A DNA stretch of 64,000 bases from JABCYV01 sp963729325 (lineage in GTDB: Bacteria; Acidobacteriota; Terriglobia; Terriglobales; Acidobacteriaceae), in NCBI GenBank assembly GCA_963729325.1, contig CAVSNS010000042.1:1-64000 (forward strand), read 5' to 3'. How positions within the stretch are numbered: the stretch's first letter is position 1; every line of letters begins with the position of its first letter. The notes under the pieces were generated by a model, which made no database searches, was not told the origin of the DNA, and saw only the letters and a list, made by a program, of their open reading frames with translations. Both the position numbers and the translations under genes were made by a program. This document shows positions 8,796 to 17,459 of the stretch, one piece after another.

Positions 8796-10086
8796 ATGGC
8801 GCGGATGATCGATCTCATCCGTGCATCGGCTTTGCCTTCCAACCTCATGCAGGCGGCCGCCAAAGGATCCCTCTCCGTTCCCGCTGGCGAGATGATCGAA
8901 ATTCTGGTGTATCTCGCGAATCACAATAAAGTCTTCGGTGAGCAGGCCAAGCTTACTCTGGCGGGCTGGGACGAGGCATTATCACAAGCTGCGGCCGCTG
9001 ATCCGCACACTCCCAAAGAAGTGCTGGATTACATGATTTCTGTGCAGAACCTGCGCCCACCGCTGCTCCCGGCGCTGCTTGATAACCCTGCGGTCAGCGA
9101 AGTGTCGTTGATCGAACTCGCAGCAACTGGACCGCGCGAGGTGGCTGAAGCGATGCTGAACAGCGGACGCGTAAGCCGTTCCGCTGAAATTCTGCATTCG
9201 TTAAGCTCGAATTCAAATGTGAGCGGAATCCAGTCCGCAAGAATTGAAACTCAACTTGCGTCCATAGCGCCTAAGGTTTCGATTCCGGCCTCGGAGACTC
9301 CGGCCACCGTTCCCCTAATCCCACGGTCGTACCCTGTCACGGAGATCCGAGAAAACTTGGCAGGAGCTCCACCAGAGTCGGAAATCTCTGAGCCAGATGA
9401 CCCACCGGATGAAGGGCTGCTCGCTTACCTCAGCGACCACGCGAGTGAAATCTCAGAGGAGGCAGAGAAACCATTCCAGCCGATTGGCGGCTTTTACGAT
9501 GACTTTGTGCCCGGTGCAGACGAGTTCGTGCCCAGTGCAGAAGAGCAGCCCACTGAGGCAACAGTTGAGGCCGAAACCAGCCCCGCTCCCGCGCCAGAAA
9601 CGTCACGCCACGAAGAGGGCGGCCGTTGCCAAGAAATCCTTCCTCGGCGCCGGACATGAGCGGGGCAGCGCACTCCAGAAAATTGCCAAGTTGGACATCA
9701 AGGGCCGCATTCAGTTGGCGATGAAAGGTAACAAGGAGGAGCGATCTTTGCTCATCCGTGACGGAACCAAGGTGGTGGCCTTGGCGGTGCTGGAGTCGCC
9801 CAAGCTCAGTGATAGCGAAGTCGAACGGTTTGCCAGTCAGAAGAACGTGCTGGAGGCTGTGCTTCGCGGCATCCCAATGAAGCGCCGATTCGTCAAGCAC
9901 TATGGCATCGTGCGCAACCTGGTATTCAACCCGCGCACGCCGTTGGACGTCTCTCTGGGCCTGGTCAAGCATCTGCTGACGCAAGATCTGCGTCACTTGT
10001 CGGGCAACAAAGAAGTCTCGGAGACGGTTCGTAAGCTCGCCACCAAGATGTTCAAGCAGAAACTGAGCGCCAACAAGAAAGACTGA
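8796..10086 (+). CDS. Conserved repeat-type protein of unknown function, frameshifted
   Basis: No named family recognised. The N-terminal part (MARMIDLIRASALPSNLMQA, then PAGEMIEILVYLANHN) is helical with HEAT-like units such as DPHTPKEVLDYMISVQNLRP and DNPAVSEVSLIELAATGPR. An acidic, proline-rich linker (PPESEISEPDDPPDEGLL) follows. A shift near 9600 joins the C-terminal part, which repeats the same logic: KIAKLDIKGRIQLAMKGNKE, ERSLLIRDGTKVVALAVLES, SDSEVERFASQKNVLEAVLR. The two halves look like related helical modules separated by a disordered linker; a lysine-rich tail (MFKQKLSANKKD) ends the protein. It has no signal peptide and is probably cytoplasmic. The reconstructed length is about 430 residues. 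The frameshift may be a sequence error. Confidence 0.65.
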
Positions 10087-10153
10087 TTGACGCTCGGCCG
10101 ACACGGCCTGATAGCTGGCTTCTCCATCATGGCGTCGCTACAATGTTCTGGTC

Positions 10154-10567
10154 ATGTCTTCACTTCCGCAAGCGGACCCGATCGCGGACCTGCTGAAACG
10201 CGCTAAAACGATCGCAGTGGTGGGACTCTCCAATAGCCCGTTGCGTCCGAGCCATGGCGTGGCGGCGTACATGCAAACGCAAGGCTACCGAATCATTCCA
10301 GTGAATCCTCGGATACATGGGGCCTTGGGGGAGAAGTCTTACCCTTCGTTGCTGGATGTCCCGGAGAAGATTGACATCGTAAATATTTTCCGCCGCCCAG
10401 AGTATGTGGAAGAAATCGTGGATCAGGCCATCCAACTGAAAGTTCCCACCGTCTGGATGCAGGAGCAGGTAATCAACGAGAAAGCGGCCGAGAAGGCGCG
10501 CCGCGCAGGCATTTTCGTCGTCATGGACCGCTGCATCCTGCAGGAACACCACGCGCGCTTTGGATAG
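10154..10567 (+). CDS. CoA-binding domain protein (YccU type)
   Basis: A 137-residue stand-alone CoA-binding Rossmann domain. The nucleotide-binding loop is KTIAVVGLSNSPLRPSHGVA, followed by MQTQGYRIIPVNPR, SYPSLLDVPEKIDIVNIFRR and VWMQEQVINEKAAEKARRAG, ending VMDRCILQEHHARF, all typical of the YccU/COG1832 group. The molecular role is unknown; family structures bind CoA. It stands between the repeat protein and the convergent phosphatase gene. Confidence 0.9.
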   Translation: MSSLPQADPIADLLKRAKTIAVVGLSNSPLRPSHGVAAYMQTQGYRIIPVNPRIHGALGEKSYPSLLDVPEKIDIVNIFRRPEYVEEIVDQAIQLKVPTVWMQEQVINEKAAEKARRAGIFVVMDRCILQEHHARFG

Positions 10568-10582
10568 GCGCGGTCAAAGCAT

Positions 10583-11887
10583 TCAAGCTTTGACGAAAAT
10601 CACGGTGGCGTCGTCCCTCAAGCAGGCGCCATCGACGAATGACCGCACATCCTGAAGCACGGTTTCCGGGCATGCTTCAGGCTGCATGACGTGGGCTTCC
10701 AGGCGCAGGCGGCCATATTCTTCTTGCCTGACATTCTCCGCCTCGGTAATTCCGTCGCTGTAGAACACCAGGCGCGAGCGCTCGGGTAGCGGCACCTCAA
10801 CTTCAGAGAAACTGCCAAACCCCAGGCCGAGGGGCATTCCTCTGTCAGTGTTTGGGCATTGCACTTTCTTGCCGTCAACCACCAGCAAGGGCAACAAATG
10901 CCCCGCATTCGAGAAGGTCAAAATCCGGCTCGCGGGATCTAAAACCCCATAAATCATGGTCACGTACTTGCCGTGAGGAAAATCCTCAACCAGCAGGCGA
11001 TTCAGACGCGTCAGCACTTCGCCGGGGCCATAGTTAGTTTCAGCCAGCGAGCGCAGCATTCCACGAGTGGCCGACATCAGTAGCGCAGCGGCCGTGCCTT
11101 TGCCCGAGACATCGGCCAGCACCAGTCCCCAGCGGCCGTCGTCCAGTGGAATAAAGTCATACCAATCGCCGCCCACGGCGCCAGCGGGAACCGAAAGGCC
11201 GGAGATGGCAAAGCCCGGGACATAGGGCGAACTTTTGGGAAGCAGAGCCTGCTGGATGGCGCGTGCTTCGTGTGCCTCGCGGCTCATCTTTTCGCGCTCG
11301 CGCCGCTCCTGCTGGAACAGCCGCGCATTCTGAACCGCCACGGCAACATGACCGCACAGTGCTTCCAGAAGCCTCAACTGCTCGACGGGAAATCGCATCG
11401 AGCTCCGGATGCGAAGCAGTAAAGACTCCCACCAATCGACCGTCGACATGCAGGGGGATGGCTACCTCCGAAAGCGTGGACGCCTCGCAGGCGATGTAAT
11501 ACTGATCCTTGCGCACGTCGGGAGCGTAGCGCATCTGGCCGGTGCGCGGCCACGTAGCCAACCATGCCTTCCTTGCCGACCTTGAGCCGCTGCCCTTTGC
11601 CGTGGACGCTGCAGCCGCAGCATCCCGCGATGCACCAGCTCCCCGCGCTCTTCTTCGTGCAGATAAATTTGCGCTTCCAGGCATCCGAAGGAACGCGCGA
11701 TATCGGTTACTACCTTGTCGATGAGTTGATCCAGGTCAAGGATCGAGGTGATCTTTTGCGCCGCCTTCTGCAGTTTCAGCAGGTCTTCTACTTGCTCGAT
11801 GTGCAGTTGGCTGACGCCAACAGAATCAGCGATTCGCGGGCTAGTCGCCACGGGCAAGCCCTCCTTGGAGATACAAACGGTAGGCAT
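10583..11887 (-). CDS. GAF-domain PP2C/SpoIIE-type serine phosphatase (RsbU-like), frameshifted
   Basis: A signalling phosphatase of the RsbU type, which dephosphorylates anti-anti-sigma factors. The N-terminus (from 11887) has a helical lead VEDLLKLQKAAQKITSILDL, then a GAF domain: ARSFGCLEAQIYLHEEERGE, GMVGYVAA, YAPDVRKDQYYIACEAS, VAIPLHVDGRLVGVFTASHP. The GAF is broken by about three indels between 11390 and 11640. From 11395 down the SpoIIE domain is intact: ARAIQQALLPKSSPYVPGFA, GGDWYDFIPLDDGRWGLVLADVSGKG with both metal-binding aspartates, MPLGLG, LVFYSDGITEAENVR and DDATVIFVK. About 430 residues. No partner anti-sigma gene is adjacent, so the target is unknown. Confidence 0.82.
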
Positions 11888-11905
11888 CTCATTGGATGCG
11901 TAGCC

Positions 11906-13288
11906 CTAGGCCTGAGATTCTGTTTTCGGGAGCCCCCGAGCGCCCTTCTCAGCCTGTGATCGCCTACGTCTGATGTTCTCTAACCGCTCCCGCATTTGCT
12001 TCTCTACACCTTCGTTGGTGGGACGATAGTAAATCTGGTCGCGAAGATTATCGGGCAAACACTGCATGTCAGCGATCTTGCCTTCGACGTCGTGCGCGTA
12101 CTGGTATCCCTGACCGTAGCCCAGGCCTTTCATCAATCCCGTAGGCGCATTGCGCAAATGCAATGGAACTGGCTCGGCCGCGGTTTGCTCCACATCTTGT
12201 TGCACCGCGGAGTATGCGGTATACAGGGCGTTCGATTTGGGCGCCAACGCAAGATAGACGGCTGCTTGTGCTAGCGCGAGATTCCCCTCGGGCATGCCGA
12301 TGAAGTCCACCGCATCGCGGGCCGCCATACACAGTGAGAGCGCGCCAGGATCAGCCAATCCAATGTCTTCCACCGCCATCCGCACCACCCGCCGTGCAAT
12401 GTAGAGTGGATCTTCGCCCGCTTCCAGCATGCGGCCCAGCCAGTAGAGCGCAGCGTCGGGATCACTGTTCCGGACCGATTTGTGCAGCGCCGAGATGAGG
12501 TTGTAATGCTCCTCGCCAGCCTTGTCGTATAGCAGGACGCGCCTCTGCAAAGCATCCTGGATAAGTTCATCGGTAATTTCCGCGCCCACTTCCTTGCCCG
12601 CGCGTCCTCTAGCTAAGGTGGCGGCGACTTCCAGTACGTTGTAGGCGCTGCGAGCGTCGCCGCTCGAGTAGGACGCAATCTTCCGCAGGATTTCCTCTGA
12701 GGCGCGCAACTTCATGGCTCCCAAACCGCGTTCTTCGTCGGCGAGCGCGCGCTTGAGCAGCAGTACGATTTGATCCTCCGTTAGCGGCTTAAGGACGTAG
12801 ACGCGGCTACGCGAAAGCAGCGCCGAGATGATTTCAAACGAAGGATTCTCGGTAGTGGCGCCGATCAGCCGGATATTGCCCTTTTCTACGTGGGGAAGAA
12901 ATGCATCCTGCTGCGCCTTGTTGAAGCGATGGATTTCGTCGATGAAAACAATGGTGCGCGTGCCATATTGTTTCGCACGCTCTGCATCAGCCATCACTTG
13001 CTTGATTTCCTTGATCCCAACCAGCACGGCGGAGAACTCGATAAACTCCGCTTTCGTCATGCGCGCAATGATCTGGGCCAGCGTGGTCTTGCCCGTGCCC
13101 GGTGGTCCCCAAAAAATGAGCGAACCGGTGTCGTCACGCTCGATCTGCGTCCGCAGTGGCTTGCCCGGACCGATGAGATGTTCCTGCCCGACGAATTCAT
13201 CGAGCGTACGTGGGCGCATCCGGTCGGCCAGCGGACGAGTACGATCGCCTGGATCGTCACGGCTCGGCATGTTCTGAAACAGGCTCAT
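11906..13288 (-). CDS. rarA: Replication-associated recombination protein RarA (MgsA), AAA+ ATPase
   Basis: A clamp-loader-like AAA+ protein that acts at stalled replication forks. The frame is intact, 460 residues. PLADRMRPRTLDEFVGQEHL begins the AAA domain, with Walker A GPPGTGKTT, Walker B IVFIDEIHRFNKAQQDAFLP, sensor 1 LIGATTENPSFEI and the arginine-containing ALLSRSRVYVL. The C-terminal tetramerisation region includes HYNLISALHKSVRNSDPDAA with YWLGRMLEAGEDPLYIARR, and near the end GLGYGQGYQYAHD, both diagnostic of RarA against RuvB or DnaX. It starts at ATG 13288, and the phosphatase gene follows 18 bases downstream on the same strand. Confidence 0.96.
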   Translation of the reverse strand: MSLFQNMPSRDDPGDRTRPLADRMRPRTLDEFVGQEHLIGPGKPLRTQIERDDTGSLIFWGPPGTGKTTLAQIIARMTKAEFIEFSAVLVGIKEIKQVMADAERAKQYGTRTIVFIDEIHRFNKAQQDAFLPHVEKGNIRLIGATTENPSFEIISALLSRSRVYVLKPLTEDQIVLLLKRALADEERGLGAMKLRASEEILRKIASYSSGDARSAYNVLEVAATLARGRAGKEVGAEITDELIQDALQRRVLLYDKAGEEHYNLISALHKSVRNSDPDAALYWLGRMLEAGEDPLYIARRVVRMAVEDIGLADPGALSLCMAARDAVDFIGMPEGNLALAQAAVYLALAPKSNALYTAYSAVQQDVEQTAAEPVPLHLRNAPTGLMKGLGYGQGYQYAHDVEGKIADMQCLPDNLRDQIYYRPTNEGVEKQMRERLENIRRRRSQAEKGARGLPKTESQA

Positions 13289-13320
13289 GATGGGGCCTAC
13301 GATCTCCGGTGAAAGCGCTC

Positions 13321-13416
13321 ACCACGAAGTGGCACAAAGTTTCACGAAGGCAAACCGTAGCGTGTTCGCCTTCAATTTTGCTCGCTTCCTTCGCGTACCT
13401 TCGTGCCCTTTGTGGT
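13321..13416. repeat. Inverted intergenic repeat ACCACGAAG...CTTTGTGGT
   Basis: ACCACGAAGTGGCACAAAG (13321-13339) is answered by CTTCGTGCCCTTTGTGGT (13399-13416), with TTCACGAAGG and CCTTCGCGTACC inside, giving a long imperfect hairpin. The type resembles widespread accACgaaGGcacgaagG-like repeats. The right arm encodes the last dozen or so residues of the neighbouring methyltransferase. Confidence 0.6.
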
Positions 13417-14250
13417 CATCGGTTTTTGCCGGGATATCTCATATAACACAATGCTAGCCGCCACGCCCGCATTCAGCGATTCGACTCTTGGAGAGTGCGG
13501 GATCGCCACTACTTCATCCATCTCGGAGATCAAGTCTCGTGGCAACCCTGCGCCTTCACTTCCGATGAATACGACCAGCGAACCACCCAGCTTAGCCTCA
13601 GGCAGGGGCGTGCCTTTGTGTGAAGAGGTCGCAATCAGACGCAGCCCTTGTTTCCTCATGCTGACAATTGCAGCCGCAAGTTTGGCCCGTACAGTAGGAA
13701 GACGGAAGACTGATCCAGCCGAAGCACGTACCACTTTAGGATTGAATGGGCTGACCGTGCCTTCCCCTAGAAGCGCGCCCGCCGCCCCGAAAGCTTCCGC
13801 CGAGCGCAGAATCGTCCCTAAATTCCCCGGATCCTGAACCCCGGCAATCGCCAGCAGCGGTCCCGCCTGAGCTTTGGCCAGGACAACGTCCAGCGAGACT
13901 TCTTTCCAACGCACCAAAGCCGCGACGCCTTGGGGGGCTTCACTCGGAACGGCACTGGCGAACAGCCGATCGGGCAGCATTACAGTTTCTACGTGAGCGC
14001 CGAGCTGTGGCAGCAGTCTCTCGGCCTTCGTGGCTGCGGAGCTGCTGAAAAACACCGCGCGAAACTTCAGCCCGCTACGGATGGCTTCTTCCAGAATGTG
14101 CAAGCCCTCGACTGCGCAATAGCCGTCTTCGGTCAACTCGCCACGGGCGAAAGCCTGCCGGAGTTCCTTCACCAGCGCATTATGCCGGCCGTCGATGCGG
14201 CGCAATCGGCTTTGAACCGCGTGATCGTTAGGGGTGGGGGTTTTTTTCAC
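13372..14250 (-). CDS. TrmH/SpoU-family RNA 2'-O-methyltransferase
   Basis: A SPOUT methyltransferase that methylates a ribose 2'-OH in tRNA or rRNA. After a basic N-terminus comes the substrate-binding domain (NALVKELRQAFARGELTEDG, YCAVEGLHILEEAIRSGLKF). The knotted catalytic domain has motif 1 AIAGVQDPGNLGTILRSAEA, motif 2 LVVFIGSEGAGLPRDL and motif 3 AIPHSPRVESLNAGVAASIV. I chose GTG 14250 because it begins just before the conserved domain (about 292 aa); the same frame stays open to 14391, but that extension runs through a dispersed repeat and looks non-coding. The last residues (MTTKGTKVREGSEQN) are encoded by the arm of the repeat at 13321-13416. The exact RNA target cannot be told. Confidence 0.9.
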   Translation of the reverse strand: MKKTPTPNDHAVQSRLRRIDGRHNALVKELRQAFARGELTEDGYCAVEGLHILEEAIRSGLKFRAVFFSSSAATKAERLLPQLGAHVETVMLPDRLFASAVPSEAPQGVAALVRWKEVSLDVVLAKAQAGPLLAIAGVQDPGNLGTILRSAEAFGAAGALLGEGTVSPFNPKVVRASAGSVFRLPTVRAKLAAAIVSMRKQGLRLIATSSHKGTPLPEAKLGGSLVVFIGSEGAGLPRDLISEMDEVVAIPHSPRVESLNAGVAASIVLYEISRQKPMTTKGTKVREGSEQN

Positions 14251-14304
14251 GGAAATGCTGGCTCGGTGAGATGATACGCGTTCCGGTGGTGGTGCAGTTT
14301 GATT

Positions 14305-14350
14305 GTCATCCTGGAGCAAGCGCTCTTTGCGCCGCGAAGGATCTGGGCGA
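14305..14350. repeat. Partial dispersed repeat, GTCATCCTGAGCG type, copy 3
   Basis: GTCATCCTGGAGCAAGCGC at 14305-14323 and GCGAAGGATCTGGGCGAG at 14333-14350 match the left end and the GAAGGATC block of the other copies. It lies in the divergent promoter region between the methyltransferase and the Sua5-like gene. Confidence 0.45.
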
Positions 14351-14497
14351 GCCGTGCGAAGCGTCGCGTCCTTTGCGACGCAATATCGCACGCTTGTCCT
14401 CTACTGCCCAGTACCCCCGTTCCTCTCGGCTTGCAGCGCTTCCTCATGTTATGTTAGCTTTCGCGATTTCAGGACACACTCGGGGAAGGGATGTGTA

Positions 14498-15145
14498 GTG
14501 CGCGCTGAAATTCTCAAGATCAGTAACGATAAACCGGAAGCGTCACTAATCCGCTATGCGGCTGACCAGATTCGCGCCGGCGAAGTGCTGGGCATGCCGA
14601 CCGACACCTTTTATGGCTTGGCCGCCGATCCTTTTAATTTGCGCGCCGTCGATCGCGTGTATGAGATTAAGTCCCGCTCTCGCCATAAGCCGCTTTCGCT
14701 GCTCATTGAGAGTGTGGAGCAGGCGGAAGAAATGGCGCGGCCTTTGCCGGAAGAGTTCGAAGCCCTCGCCCGCAAATTCTGGCCGGGCCCGCTGACCATC
14801 ATTGTGAAGGCTTCCTCGAGACTGCCGCTGAAAGTGACAGCCAATACCGGCAACGTCGCGTTGCGTATTCCCAACTCTCGGATTCCGCTGGCCGTGGTGC
14901 AGGCCGCACAGATTCCCATCACTGCGACCTCTGCTAATCTGAGCGGGGAAGCGGAGTGCACCACCGCGTTGGCAGTGCGCGACCAACTCAAGGATCGCAT
15001 CTCGATCATCGTGGATGGCGGCACGTCCCCGCGCGAAGTGCCGTCGACTATCGTCGATCTCACCGATGAAGACGCACGCTGGCGTATTCTGCGGGAGGGC
15101 GCAATCCCGGCTCAGGAGATTTCCGAGTTCTTCGCTCAAGGATGA
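14498..15145 (+). CDS. Threonylcarbamoyl-AMP synthase (Sua5/YrdC/TsaC family)
   Basis: Makes threonylcarbamoyl-AMP from threonine, bicarbonate and ATP for the t6A modification of ANN-decoding tRNAs. The GTG at 14498 is preceded at 8 bases by GGGGAAGGG, which decides the start; the frame is open further upstream but only through repeat sequence. Landmarks: GEVLGMPTDTFYGLAADPF, RVYEIKSRSRHKPLSLLI, KFWPGPLTIIVKAS, GNVALRIPNS, ITATSANLSGE and STIVDLTDEDARWRILREGA. About 215 residues, so it is the short YrdC-only form without the Sua5 C-terminal domain. The stop overlaps the next gene in an ATGA. Confidence 0.93.
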   Translation: MRAEILKISNDKPEASLIRYAADQIRAGEVLGMPTDTFYGLAADPFNLRAVDRVYEIKSRSRHKPLSLLIESVEQAEEMARPLPEEFEALARKFWPGPLTIIVKASSRLPLKVTANTGNVALRIPNSRIPLAVVQAAQIPITATSANLSGEAECTTALAVRDQLKDRISIIVDGGTSPREVPSTIVDLTDEDARWRILREGAIPAQEISEFFAQG

Positions 15146-15762
15146 ATGACGCAGCAGCCAACCGGCGTCGGCGGAGCCACTGGTGGTTGTGGCTGCTAGC
15201 TCTGGTTGCAGCGGCTTCAGTAGCCTGGGTCAGCGCAATCTGTGTCCAGGTTGTCCATCAAGCCTCGCTGCAGGAACTCCATCACGCGGATGCCATCGTC
15301 GTCTTCGGCGCCGCCGAGTACTCCGGACGGCCTTCCCCTGTCTTCCGGGCTCGCTTGGACCATGCCTTTGAACTCTTCCACCGAGGAATTGCCCCCGTGG
15401 TCATAACCACAGGCGGCGCGGCGGCTGATCCTAGTTTCAGCGAAGGTGGCGTGGGTCACAAATACCTGATGCATCGTGGAATTCCCGATGCCAGCCTCAT
15501 CGCCGAGACGCAAGGCTCCGATACTGCGCAGTCGGCGCAAAGGGTTGCAGTAATCATGCGAACCAACCACATGCACAGTTGCGTCGCCGTCAGCGACGAG
15601 TATCACGTGTTCCGCATCCGCAAGTTGCTGGAACACGAAGGAGTGCAAGTCTTCGTCGCGCCGCGTCCGGATTCACGTCCGCGGGCTGAGTGGCAGCGGG
15701 CTTGGGCCGTGCTTCGGGAGGCGCTAGGCTATGTGGCATGGCGAATGCACGTCCCGGGATAG
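15142..15762 (+). CDS. YdcF/DUF218-family membrane-anchored protein
   Basis: A 206-residue protein with one N-terminal membrane anchor (WWLWLLALVAAASVAWVSAI) and a periplasmic DUF218 domain like YdcF, SanA and ElyC. Family landmarks are ADAIVVFGAAEYSGRPSPVF, RARLDHAFELFHRGIAPVVI then TTGGAA, GVGHKYLMHRGIPDASLIAE, SDTAQSAQRVAVIM and VSDEYHVFRIRKLL. E. coli relatives act in envelope integrity; the biochemical activity is not settled. It overlaps the Sua5-like gene by four bases (ATGA), so it is translationally coupled. Confidence 0.88.
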   Translation: MNDAAANRRRRSHWWLWLLALVAAASVAWVSAICVQVVHQASLQELHHADAIVVFGAAEYSGRPSPVFRARLDHAFELFHRGIAPVVITTGGAAADPSFSEGGVGHKYLMHRGIPDASLIAETQGSDTAQSAQRVAVIMRTNHMHSCVAVSDEYHVFRIRKLLEHEGVQVFVAPRPDSRPRAEWQRAWAVLREALGYVAWRMHVPG

Positions 15763-15774
15763 CCTTCCGCCTCT

Positions 15775-15832
15775 GTCATCCTTCGACTCCCCGGCTGTCG
15801 CGCTTCGCGCAATAGCCACCGCGCTCAGGATG
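15775..15832. repeat. Dispersed intergenic repeat, GTCATCCTGAGCG type, copy 4
   Basis: GTCATCCTTCGACTCC at the left and CGCTCAGGATGA at the right, with a short inverted pair CTGTCGCGCTTCGCGC inside. It sits between convergent genes and may form a hairpin. Confidence 0.6.
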
Positions 15833-15857
15833 ATAGGAACGAGAAAGCAGAAAACAA

Positions 15858-16382
15858 TCACCAGCCCATCTTCTTCCTCAACTCAGTGATGTGCGCTGTG
15901 TGGTGCCGTCCGTGCCAGGCATAGAGCGCCAAATTTTTCTCCAGCGATACCACCCCTAGTTCCGGATGCCGGAAGGTTCGTTTCCAGTCTTCTGGGCGGA
16001 AAGTACGTAACAAGCGGACCCAACGGTTATGCAGCGAATCGAGAAGTGCCAACGAAACCTCTGGCGGCGTAGAGGGAACGTCGGCGAGTTCCGCCCATCG
16101 ATCCTCCATATAGGGCTTGATGGTCGGTTCGTCTTCGGTCAGCGCCAGCTTGAAGCGGATATACGCGTTCATATGACTTTCCGGAACGTGATGGACCACC
16201 TGGCGCACGGTCCAACCCGCATCACGATACGGCGTCTCAATCTGCTCTGGTGACAGGTTTTTAACGGCGGTGCGCAGCGAAGCCGGTGTCTGCTCAATAT
16301 CGTCGATGAACTTTTCCCGCTGGGCTTCGTTCAAAGAACCGTCAAACGTGAATTTACCGATCGGGTATCGTGGATCGCTCAT
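15858..16382 (-). CDS. DinB-like (YfiT/BstA type) metal-dependent transferase
   Basis: A 174-residue four-helix DinB-superfamily protein of the YfiT group. MSDPRYPIGKFTFDGSLNEA is the characteristic N-terminus, LSPEQIETPYRDAGWTVRQV leads to the first histidine motif (VVHHVPESHMN), and the C-terminal AWHGRHHTAHITELR supplies the other metal-binding histidines. Relatives are metal-dependent thiol or bacillithiol S-transferases; no thiol-cofactor genes are nearby, so the substrate is unknown. Confidence 0.9.
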   Translation of the reverse strand: MSDPRYPIGKFTFDGSLNEAQREKFIDDIEQTPASLRTAVKNLSPEQIETPYRDAGWTVRQVVHHVPESHMNAYIRFKLALTEDEPTIKPYMEDRWAELADVPSTPPEVSLALLDSLHNRWVRLLRTFRPEDWKRTFRHPELGVVSLEKNLALYAWHGRHHTAHITELRKKMGW

Positions 16383-16503
16383 TTTGCCTCCGCTCTAATT
16401 ACAGCATAGGAATGAACCGCAACCTGCCATGAAAAGTCGTAATCAAAGCGAGAGAAAACGCTAATCGCAAAGGATGGGCGAGAGGTTCGAGTGACGCTTA
16501 AGA

Positions 16504-17292
16504 CTACTTCACAAGAGCGAGAATCCGGACCGGGCCTCCGGAGCCGCCTTCCAGCTTCGCCGGAGCGACCACGACAGTAACGCCGCTCACGGGCACCCGG
16601 TCAAGGTTGGCCACGTTTTCCAGATGATACAAACTGTGCGCCAGGGCGTAGTGATGCACGTCGAAATCTTGGGAAGGACCGTAATCCACGCTTAGGGTAT
16701 CGATGCCCAATCCAAGCACATTGCGGCCTTCCACCAGGAACTGGGCGGCATCCCTTGAATACCCGGGAAAGTGCATGATGCCTTTGGCATCGGCATTGCG
16801 ATAGCGATTGGGTGAGTCCCACCGCGAATCCCAGCCCGTGTGCACCATTACCACCGCTCCCAAGGGAATCTGGCCGTTAGCCTGCTCCCACCGGGCAATG
16901 TCGTCGACTGAAATCTGATAATCAGGATGGTTCTTTGCGTTTGCGCTGACGTCGAGTACAACCATTTGCGCAATCAGCCGCTCCGGTGGAATCTGATCGA
17001 CCGTCCACAAGCCGCGCGCAAAGTGGGCCGGAGCATCGATGTGCGTCCCGAAGTGTTCTGGCAGCGAAATTTTGCGCGCGAAGTAATGGTCCTTTTCGAT
17101 TGTCGCGATCGTCTCTGCTTGGTAGGCGTCCTTGCCTCCGGGTTCGAAGGTAGGAACCCGCTCGTTGATCGTGTGGGTCAGGTCAACGACGGCACGAAAC
17201 CCCCCAGCTGGCGAGGCTTGGGTATGATGCTGCGCAAATACAAGCAGGGCCAAAGCGAGCACATATCCGGCTACAAAGGTACGAATCTTCAT
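16504..17292 (-). CDS. Secreted cyclase-family (kynurenine formamidase-like) metal hydrolase
   Basis: Starts with a signal peptide (KIRTFVAGYVLALALLVFAQ). The mature part has VDLTHTINERVPTFEP and the metal-site motif HFGTHIDAPAHF (HxGTHxDxPxH), then VMVHTGWDSRWDSPNRYRN, GLGIDTLSVDYGPSQDFDVH and a C-terminal VVVAPAKLEGGSGGPVRI. These are all features of the cyclase family (COG1878), which hydrolyses N-formylkynurenine or closes small rings. The export signal and lack of other tryptophan-degradation genes mean the substrate is not known. 262 residues, intact. Confidence 0.88.
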   Translation of the reverse strand: MKIRTFVAGYVLALALLVFAQHHTQASPAGGFRAVVDLTHTINERVPTFEPGGKDAYQAETIATIEKDHYFARKISLPEHFGTHIDAPAHFARGLWTVDQIPPERLIAQMVVLDVSANAKNHPDYQISVDDIARWEQANGQIPLGAVVMVHTGWDSRWDSPNRYRNADAKGIMHFPGYSRDAAQFLVEGRNVLGLGIDTLSVDYGPSQDFDVHHYALAHSLYHLENVANLDRVPVSGVTVVVAPAKLEGGSGGPVRILALVK

Positions 17293-17459
17293 TACGCCTA
17301 AGTCGTCTTTCCTGGTCTTATGGTTCGTCCACTAGGCTCGTCCAGAATTAGATGCCAGCTCCTCGAGTAGTGGTGCGGTTCCATTCTCCGATTTGGTTAC
17401 GCTGCCTTCAACGAACCTGTGGACATGACCTTGGGAATCTGATGGTTCAGCGCCAAGGG

